64,000 nt of DNA from a virus, in IMG/VR virus record IMGVR_UViG_3300044691_000355, positions 62,001 to 126,000 of that record, one strand, 5' to 3'. Shown one piece after another: positions 58,198 to 64,000 of the stretch. Both the position numbers and the translations under genes were made by a program. The notes under the pieces were generated by a model. It was not told where the DNA came from. It worked only from the letters and a program-made list of their open reading frames with translations, and made no database searches. Position 1 is the stretch's first letter. Every line of letters begins with the position of its first letter.

Positions 58198-58427
58198 GCC
58201 GTCGCCGAATCCGTAGCGTCGAATATCGCGCGCGCCGCCAAACGCTTCACGCCGGCCGCCATTACTTCATCGATGAGCCGCTGCCCGGCGGCGGTGAGCC
58301 CGCGCCGTATCTTGCGGGATCGCGCGTGACCGAATACCGCCGCGGCGTCATCGTTTCGGTCGACATCGATCCTGGCGCGCATGCCGACGGCGTGTCGATC
58401 AAGCGCAGCATGTCGGTGCCGTCATGA
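58194..58427 (+). CDS. Small basic phage protein
   Basis: 77 residues from GTG 58194. Arg-rich start (RRRIRSVEYRARRQTLHAGR) and a beta-strand end. Function unknown. Confidence 0.45.
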   Translation: MSRRRIRSVEYRARRQTLHAGRHYFIDEPLPGGGEPAPYLAGSRVTEYRRGVIVSVDIDPGAHADGVSIKRSMSVPS

Positions 58428-58744
58428 AATCGCCGTCAATCTCGGGTGAGGCGTTTGCGGGGAAGCCAGCCTATGTAGGTAAGTCGCTGCACGTCGCTGT
58501 TGACGCTCTTAGTCGCGACCAACGCTATTCAGTCTGGACGAACGATGGAGAAAATCCCATCGCGTACTGCGTCGACGCGGGTACTGCGCACTTGCTGGCC
58601 GCCGCGCCCGATCTGGCCGATGCCACGCGTGATCTGCTCAAGGCGTTTCGAGATTGCGTCGGTGCCGCGGCATTTTGGGAATTTGAGCAGGGCAACCGGG
58701 CTGTACGCGCTGCGCAACGCGCGCTCGCGAAGGTGTCCGCATGA
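58424..58744 (+). CDS. Hypothetical phage protein
   Basis: 106 residues. DAGTAHLLAAAPDLADATRD resembles the 'LIAAAPDLLEALK' segment of a very common phage early protein group of unknown function. Confidence 0.6.
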   Translation: MKSPSISGEAFAGKPAYVGKSLHVAVDALSRDQRYSVWTNDGENPIAYCVDAGTAHLLAAAPDLADATRDLLKAFRDCVGAAAFWEFEQGNRAVRAAQRALAKVSA

Positions 58745-58917
58745 GCCTGGAACTCGCCGCCGCCCTAGCGCTGCTGATCACTTGCATCGTCGGCGTTGGC
58801 GTCTGCGTAATCATCAAACGCCGCAAGCCAACGCTTCTACAAGCCCCTGAGCGCGCGGCTATTCGCGAAGTCTACGAGCATGCGCACCGCGTCGGGAATA
58901 TGCGGGGGGTGAAATGA
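58741..58917 (+). CDS. Small membrane-anchored protein
   Basis: 58 residues, N-terminal transmembrane helix (LELAAALALLITCIVGVGVC), basic stop-transfer (IIKRRK), helical tail. ATGA overlaps at both ends. Function unknown. Confidence 0.5.
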   Translation: MSLELAAALALLITCIVGVGVCVIIKRRKPTLLQAPERAAIREVYEHAHRVGNMRGVK

Positions 58918-59903
58918 ACGCAGCGCTCATCGATGTAGGGACGCTCGATCGCCAGACCTACTTGGGCGGCGGCGATATCGCAGGCGTCCTAGGGTTATCG
59001 CCCTGGACGTCGCGCCTCGGCGTGTTCCAGAAAAAGACTGAAGTTCAAGAGGATCGACCGTCTTCAGGCAAGAAGAAACTCTTCAGCCGCGGCAAGGTGT
59101 GGGAAAAAGTCGTAGGCGAAATGCTCGTCGCCGAACTCGAAGCGCGCGAGCACACCGTTGAAGTCTTGAGCACCAATCACCGCTATCTCGATCCCGCTGT
59201 ACCCTACTTCGCCGCGGAGATCGACTACGAGATACGGCTCGACGATATTCCCGGCATCGTCAACGTGGAATTGAAGACAGTCCATCCAAACGCATCGCGC
59301 GAGTGGGGAGAGTCGGATACGGACGAATGCCCTGTGCACTACGCCGCGCAAGCCATGTGGGGCTTAGGTATCACGGGGCGCACGTGCTGCCTGGTCGCGC
59401 CGCTGTTTGGCGCCGATGAAATCCGCGTGTATCCGATCGTGCGTGACGAGGCGACCATCGAGGGCATGCGCAAAATGGCGCGCGAGTTTTGGGAGCAGCA
59501 CGTCATTGCACGCGTGGCGCCGGAGCCAGTCGATCTGCGCGACGTCGACCGGCTGTTTAAGCGCGAGGCCGATAGAGGTGTTGTCGCTGACGAGTGGGCG
59601 GTCGAACGGCTCATGCGCTACCGCGCCTGCGATGCGGAAATCGAGGCGCGAGCGCTGGAGCGCGATGTACTTGAATTTCAGCTTAAGCGCTATATGGGCG
59701 CTGCGAACACGCTCACCCTGCACGGATCGGATACGCCAGCGATCACCTGGAAATCAAGGCCGAACGCGCATTTAGATCAAGAACGCCTCAAGGCCGAATA
59801 TCCGAAGCTGCACGCGCAATTCTTAAAGCGCGGCACCTCACGAGTTTTTCAAGTCAAGACAACGGCTGCGAGCAAAGCGGTCAACACCATAGGAAACGTA
59901 TGA
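58914..59903 (+). CDS. YqaJ-type viral recombinase / exonuclease
   Basis: 329 residues. GGGDIAGVLGLSPWTSRLGV is the YqaJ start; RGKVWEKVVGEMLV, then EIDYEIRLDDIPGIVNVELK with E-x-K as catalytic end of the PD-(D/E)XK fold, and HYAAQAMWGLGITG as conserved helix. It degrades dsDNA 5'-3' to make single strands for RecT, encoded next with ATGA overlap. Confidence 0.88.
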   Translation: MNAALIDVGTLDRQTYLGGGDIAGVLGLSPWTSRLGVFQKKTEVQEDRPSSGKKKLFSRGKVWEKVVGEMLVAELEAREHTVEVLSTNHRYLDPAVPYFAAEIDYEIRLDDIPGIVNVELKTVHPNASREWGESDTDECPVHYAAQAMWGLGITGRTCCLVAPLFGADEIRVYPIVRDEATIEGMRKMAREFWEQHVIARVAPEPVDLRDVDRLFKREADRGVVADEWAVERLMRYRACDAEIEARALERDVLEFQLKRYMGAANTLTLHGSDTPAITWKSRPNAHLDQERLKAEYPKLHAQFLKRGTSRVFQVKTTAASKAVNTIGNV

Positions 59904-60976
59904 ACCAACCCATATCATCGGCGGATCGATTGCGTTCGGCTGCGACCGGGCAAGTCGCGAAGCGCGTACCCGAAAGCCTGCCGGAAATGCTGAACGCCTA
60001 CGGCTCGCAGATCGCCGCTGCGCTCCCGCGTCACATCACCAAGGAGCGCATGATTCGCATCGCCCTCACCGCGTTTCGGCAAAACCCGAAGCTCGCGGCC
60101 TGCGATCCGAAGTCAGTCTTTGCCTGCGTCATCATGTCGGCGCAATTGGGGCTCGAGGTCGGTGTGCTCGGTCAAGCATACTTGGTGCCCTACAAGCAGC
60201 GTGACGGCAGTTTTATTTGCACATTCATCCCCGGCTGGCAGGGATTGCAGGACCTGGTGAACCGCTCAGGCCGGGCGACGACGTGGACGGGCGCGGTCTA
60301 CGCTGGCGATGAGTTTGATTACGAATACGGCTCTAGCCCGATGATCCATCACAAGCCCTGCGGCGAGGATGACCCGGCGGCGATGACGCACGCGTATGCA
60401 ATTGGCCGCGTGCGCGGCGGCGAGTACCCGATCATCGAGGTGTGGCCGGCGCTGAAAATCAAACGCCACCGTGACCGGTACAACAAGGTCGGCGATAAGC
60501 ACTATTCGTATGAGAACGCGGAGATGTACGCGCGCAAAGTGCCGCTCATGCAAGTGTTCAAGTACGTGCCGAAGTCGGTCGAGATGGCCACTGCGCTGGG
60601 GCTTGACTTCGCGGCCGACGCCGGTACGCAGATGATCGACTTGAAGGATGCGGTCGAAGGTAATTTCCTACCACCTGTCGCCGAGCAAGACCCGGCGCAG
60701 GAAACCGAGAAAACGGGTAGCGATGCGGGCAATGGCGCGATGCCGTCAACTGGCAGCACGGAATCCGTCGACCCTCGCCGCGAAATCGACCAGCCAGGAA
60801 TCATCGCGACGCTGCGCAAGGCTGCTACCACCGACGAGCTGGCCACGCAATGGGATCTGGTGCGCTCGATCTATAAGGCCGCCGGCAAAGAAATTCCGAT
60901 AGATATCGAGGCCTGCAAGCACGATCACGGAGAAACGCTCAAGCAGCGCGAAGCCAAGGCGACGAAAGGCAAATGA
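59900..60976 (+). CDS. recT: RecT-family single-strand annealing protein
   Basis: 358 residues. RIALTAFRQNPKLAACDPKS, then SVFACVIMSAQLGLEVGVLG and AYLVPYKQRDGSFICTFIPG are the RecT core. WAL-like PALKIKRHRDRYNKV and YENAEMYARKVPLMQVFKYV follow. The last 100 residues are a linker and small C-terminal domain. It is a second annealase beside that at base 2, and the two ends look unlike one another. Confidence 0.9.
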   Translation: MNQPISSADRLRSAATGQVAKRVPESLPEMLNAYGSQIAAALPRHITKERMIRIALTAFRQNPKLAACDPKSVFACVIMSAQLGLEVGVLGQAYLVPYKQRDGSFICTFIPGWQGLQDLVNRSGRATTWTGAVYAGDEFDYEYGSSPMIHHKPCGEDDPAAMTHAYAIGRVRGGEYPIIEVWPALKIKRHRDRYNKVGDKHYSYENAEMYARKVPLMQVFKYVPKSVEMATALGLDFAADAGTQMIDLKDAVEGNFLPPVAEQDPAQETEKTGSDAGNGAMPSTGSTESVDPRREIDQPGIIATLRKAATTDELATQWDLVRSIYKAAGKEIPIDIEACKHDHGETLKQREAKATKGK

Positions 60977-61018
60977 TCCGCGTTCCTCAGCGCCAAAGCA
61001 ATCACAGGAGAATAATTC

Positions 61019-62341
61019 ATGCGCATCGTCCGACTTGAGTCAGAAGGGATAAAACGCCTCTACGCGGTGTCGATCACGCCAGATGGCAATGTGGTCGAGG
61101 TCACTGGAAAAAACGGCGAGGGGAAAAGCAGCACTCTCGATTCGATATGGTATGCCGTCGGCGGCTCGGCTAATATCCCCGCGCAGCCGATCCGCAAGGG
61201 CGCGCAAGAGGCCCGCATCCGTCTCGACATGGGCGAAATCATCGTCACGCGCAAGTTCAAGCGCAAAGGCGAGCACGAGTACACGACGTCCGTGACTGTC
61301 GAGAATGCCGACGGCGCGCTGTTCAAGAGCCCGCAAGAGCGGCTGAATGCGCTGTTCTCCGCGCTGACTTTCGATCCGCTGGATTTTCTGCGCGCGAAGC
61401 CCAAAGACCAGTACGACATGGTGCGTGTCTTCGTGCCCGACATCGATTTCCAATTGATCGAGGATCAGAACCGCGGTGACTTCGAGCGGCGCACCGAAGC
61501 CAATAAGCGCCTTGCTGAAGCCAAGGCGGCAGCGGGGCTGATCGTCATTCCCAATGATTTGCCTGACGAGGCGGACGAAGCGGCGTTACTCGACCAGATG
61601 ACGAACGCAGCCCAGCATAACTCCAACATCGAGCGCGAGAGCGAGCATCGACAGCAGCGCGCCGCCGACATCGAGCGTGCGCTTTTGAAGGTTGGCCAAT
61701 ATCGCGATGAGCGGGATGCGCTTCGCAAAAAGGCGGAGGCGATGGAGGCGGCTGCAGTCGCGCTGGAGCAGCAAATTGCGTTGGATGAGACGAGCCTGAA
61801 ATCCGCCGGATCGCTGGCCAAGCCCATCGACGTGGCCCAGGTCCGCCTGCAGCACGCCCAAGCCCAGGCGGCAAACCAGCGCATCGCTAAGGCCGCGGAA
61901 GACCAGCGCCGCAAATCATCGCTTGAAAAAGTGGCTGGCGATGCCGCGCTGCTGTCGGATGAACTCACGAACCGGATCGCGGCGCGCAACAAGACGAAGC
62001 ACGACGCCATTGCAGCGGCGAAAATGCCGGTCGAAGGGTTGGGATTCGGTGACGGCTACATCACGCTGAATGACCTGCCGTTTGATCAGGCATCCAGTGC
62101 CGAGCAATTGAAGGCGTCGGTGGGCATCGCCATGCGCACCAATTCCAAGCTGCGCGTGATCCTGATCAAAGACGGCTCGCTGCTGGATGCTGATAGTTTC
62201 GCGCTGCTGACGGAGCTGGCGGAAGAAAACGGATTTCAGGTGTGGGTTGAATCGGTGTTCGCGCATAGCGAAGCGGCGCTAGTCATCGAGGACGGGCGCG
62301 TGAGGGCAAAGGTCAACGCCGAAGAAGAAGCGACCGCATGA
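61019..62341 (+). CDS. SMC/RecF-like ATPase of the recombination operon
   Basis: 440 residues, with AGGAG before ATG. Walker A in GKNGEGKSSTLDSIW at about 30-45, a coiled coil from about 160 to 335, and a C-terminal ATPase lobe with LRVILIKDGSLLDADSFALL in the Walker B region. The place of the usual D-E pair is K-D-G, as in some phage AAA_23-type proteins. It may act in DNA end processing with YqaJ and RecT. Confidence 0.75.
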   Translation: MRIVRLESEGIKRLYAVSITPDGNVVEVTGKNGEGKSSTLDSIWYAVGGSANIPAQPIRKGAQEARIRLDMGEIIVTRKFKRKGEHEYTTSVTVENADGALFKSPQERLNALFSALTFDPLDFLRAKPKDQYDMVRVFVPDIDFQLIEDQNRGDFERRTEANKRLAEAKAAAGLIVIPNDLPDEADEAALLDQMTNAAQHNSNIERESEHRQQRAADIERALLKVGQYRDERDALRKKAEAMEAAAVALEQQIALDETSLKSAGSLAKPIDVAQVRLQHAQAQAANQRIAKAAEDQRRKSSLEKVAGDAALLSDELTNRIAARNKTKHDAIAAAKMPVEGLGFGDGYITLNDLPFDQASSAEQLKASVGIAMRTNSKLRVILIKDGSLLDADSFALLTELAEENGFQVWVESVFAHSEAALVIEDGRVRAKVNAEEEATA

Positions 62342-63027
62342 ACGCTGTCGTGATAGATACAGAAACGACCGGCGTCGGCGACGAGGATCAGATCCTTGAG
62401 GCGGCATGGACAGAAACAATGCCCGCGCCACGCGCGCTCGACGACTTCTCGCCGGTACAGGTCACATCGAAGCGCTACGGGGTAACGCGGCCGATAGGGC
62501 TCGGCGCAATGGCCACTCACCACATTATTGAGACCGACGTTGATGGTTTGGCGCAGTTCCCCGGCTTCCATCCGGTCGATGACATCGAGTACATCGTTGC
62601 GCATAACGTCGATTTTGATTGGCGGATGATGGGCTCCCCGAAGGTGCGCCGCATCTGCACGCTCGCCCTTGCCCGCTCGCTGTGGCCCGACATCGACTCT
62701 CACTCACTCGGCGCGATGGTCTATCACTTATCCCGCGACAAAGCCCGCGCCCGCGAAATCGTCAAAGGCGCGCATTCCGCCGAGGCTGACGTGCGGATGA
62801 TTGTCGATGTCTTGCTGCCGGAAATCCAGATCAAGTTATTGCCGCGCGCCGAGACCTGGGCGCAGTTGTGGGAGATTTCGGAGGCGGCGCGAATCCCGAC
62901 GGTAATGACATTTGGCAAACACAAGGGCACGCCAATGGGAAATGTGCCCGCCGATTACAAGCGCTGGCTCCTGAATCAGCCGGACGTCGATCCGTATTTG
63001 GCGATTGCGTTGAGGGCGCGGTCGTGA
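62338..63027 (+). CDS. ExoX-like DEDDh 3'-5' exonuclease
   Basis: 229 residues. Exo I: VIDTETTG (D and E at about 7 and 9). Exo II: AHNVDFDWRMM (about 88). Exo III: HSAEADVRM (about 145-153). The C-terminal FGKHKGTPMGNVPADYKRWL with LLNQPDVDPYL is the DUF3820-type tail of E. coli ExoX. Trims single-stranded 3' ends. ATGA overlap with the ATPase. Confidence 0.88.
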   Translation: MNAVVIDTETTGVGDEDQILEAAWTETMPAPRALDDFSPVQVTSKRYGVTRPIGLGAMATHHIIETDVDGLAQFPGFHPVDDIEYIVAHNVDFDWRMMGSPKVRRICTLALARSLWPDIDSHSLGAMVYHLSRDKARAREIVKGAHSAEADVRMIVDVLLPEIQIKLLPRAETWAQLWEISEAARIPTVMTFGKHKGTPMGNVPADYKRWLLNQPDVDPYLAIALRARS

Positions 63028-63269
63028 TCGTCACGGAAGCCGAGGCGAAAAACCTGTGGTGCCCAATGGCGCGCATCGCCCCTGTCTATCTAAATAATAA
63101 AGAACCGGCTCCCAACATCCCCGCCGCCAATCGCTTCGGTGACGAGTTCGCTAAATGCATCGCGTCTGAGTGCATGTTTTGGAAGTTCGTCCACCACCCA
63201 GACGGGGGCAACGCCGAAGCATACGGCACCTGCGGTTTCGCCAACGAAGTGCTGCCGGTGGTCCTGTGA
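63024..63269 (+). CDS. Hypothetical cysteine-containing protein
   Basis: 81 residues from GTG 63024, overlapping the exonuclease stop. EAEAKNLWCPMARIAPVYLN and CIASECMFWKFVH, a possible zinc or Fe-S-like four-cysteine set (CPM...C...C...CGF). Function unknown. Confidence 0.55.
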   Translation: MIVTEAEAKNLWCPMARIAPVYLNNKEPAPNIPAANRFGDEFAKCIASECMFWKFVHHPDGGNAEAYGTCGFANEVLPVVL

Positions 63270-63445
63270 GCCGCGAGGATCTTGTCGTCGACATCGTGCT
63301 AGACCGCCTAGACGATCTGTTCGACAGGCGCCGCAGAAAGCCGCACTCGATATCGCGGGCGATCATGAAAGACGCGGTGCTGCGCGCGGCCATCACGATC
63401 GCGGAAAGCGTCAAAGACGGTGAGAAAAATAAGGTGAACGGGTGA
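63266..63445 (+). CDS. Small helical phage protein
   Basis: 59 residues from GTG 63266. LVVDIVLDRLDDLFDRRRRK then ISRAIMKDAVLRAAITIAES. Overlaps both neighbours. Function unknown. Confidence 0.5.
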   Translation: MSREDLVVDIVLDRLDDLFDRRRRKPHSISRAIMKDAVLRAAITIAESVKDGEKNKVNG

Positions 63446-63750
63446 ACGCGCGCGCAGACTTCGATGGGCCCGACTACTCGCGCACGCTCGACCATGCGCG
63501 ACTCACCGGCCAACTATCGCGCGTGTTCACGCTGATGGTTGATCGTCAGTGGCGCACGCTGGATGAAATTGCGCGGGCGACTGGTGCCCCGGCCGCGAGC
63601 GTCAGCGCGCAGTTACGGAATTTACGCAAACAACGCTTTGGTGGCCACGCTGTTGAGCGCCGCGCGCGCGGGAATCGCGAGCATGGTTTGCACGAGTACC
63701 GACTGATCGTGCGCGTCGTTGAGCCCACTGAGCAAATGGCACTTATATGA
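63442..63750 (+). CDS. Winged-helix protein
   Basis: 102 residues from GTG 63442. FTLMVDRQWRTLDEIARATG, then APAASVSAQLRNLRKQRFGG and a wing ending HEYRLIVRV: a MarR-like winged helix found in many phage early operons. A regulator role is likely. Counterpart of the protein at 2151. Confidence 0.65.
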   Translation: MNARADFDGPDYSRTLDHARLTGQLSRVFTLMVDRQWRTLDEIARATGAPAASVSAQLRNLRKQRFGGHAVERRARGNREHGLHEYRLIVRVVEPTEQMALI

Positions 63751-63932
63751 GCTATGTGTACAGGCAAACCGAGCAGAAACTATGGACCGTGGGTTACTAC
63801 GACCCCAAAGATAAATGGCATTCGGAAAGCGATCACGCATCGTCCGACGCGGCGGCTGATCGCACCGCGTGGCTCAACGGCTCGACGGTTCAAAAACTTG
63901 GTGTGTCGGCTGATGCAAAGGAAGCTAAGTGA
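63747..63932 (+). CDS. Small hypothetical phage protein
   Basis: 61 residues. SYVYRQTEQKLWTVGYYDPK, a small beta-sheet-like start frequent in short phage proteins (W-T-V-G-x-Y-x-P-x-G/K), with a helical end. Function unknown. Confidence 0.55.
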   Translation: MSYVYRQTEQKLWTVGYYDPKDKWHSESDHASSDAAADRTAWLNGSTVQKLGVSADAKEAK

Positions 63933-64000
63933 TGAACATCAAGCAATCTGATGGATACAAAACACTGCTGGCCGCGGTGGAGCGTGACGAGCAGAAACAC
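63932..64000 (+). CDS. Partial gene running off the window
   Basis: Starts at ATG 63932 inside the previous stop (TGATG) and is open to the end (23 residues: MNIKQSDGYKTLLAAVERDE...). Nothing can be assigned. Confidence 0.4.
   Translation, partial: MNIKQSDGYKTLLAAVERDEQKH

Overview
The window reads as stacked temperate-phage DNA from a Gram-negative, probably proteobacterial, host. Evidence for this: an Rz/Rz1 spanin pair, small early genes joined by ATGA/GTGA overlaps, two tyrosine integrases each beside a truncated tRNA 3' end with an encoded CCA, and a siphovirus-type head and tail cluster with a tape measure of about 1,624 residues. There is no rRNA, complete tRNA, CRISPR array or obvious chromosomal housekeeping gene.

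Module A (1-8074, all + strand) is the distal part of an early operon. It runs from the C-terminus of a probable RecT-like annealing protein through a PD-(D/E)XK exonuclease, a coiled-coil protein, a J-domain protein, a MazG-like pyrophosphohydrolase and many small unknowns to an excisionase-like protein, an integrase, a cluster of integrase-arm-like repeats and a tRNA-Val(GAC) 3' half. Module B (8075-14560) has the same style but no structural genes. It carries a HerA/FtsK-type ATPase with duplicated winged-helix ends, a DUF4224/GIY-YIG fusion, an excisionase-like protein, a second integrase and a tRNA-Ala(CGC) 3' half.

Module C (14561-64000, running off the window) is most of a siphovirus. 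A short + strand cassette (14743-16797) meets the late operon tail to tail. The late operon is on the - strand and reads from right to left: terminase, portal, MuF-like head protein, scaffold, capsid, neck, tail tube, frameshifted tail chaperone, tape measure, tail tip and fibres, then lysis. A leftward early operon (56.4 to 50.6 kb: Cro-like protein, DUF1376 replication protein, metallopeptidase, HNH proteins, RusA, Q/sigma-like protein) ends at two strong terminators. A rightward early operon (57.0 kb to the end) holds YqaJ exonuclease, RecT, an SMC-like ATPase and an ExoX-like exonuclease. The two early operons diverge from a repressor region in which the same 16-bp palindrome fills the 15-bp spacer of both promoters.

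The most unusual locus is in the MuF-like head gene. It carries an intein with all splicing residues visible, and the opposite strand of the same DNA encodes a Vsr-like (EDxHD-type) endonuclease with its own start and ribosome binding site. Other notable points are a canonical -1 frameshift site in the tail chaperone gene, an Ig-like module shared by a neck protein and a tail enzyme, a GH71-like tail depolymerase on a 21-glycine linker, and a small gene broken at a C9 tract.
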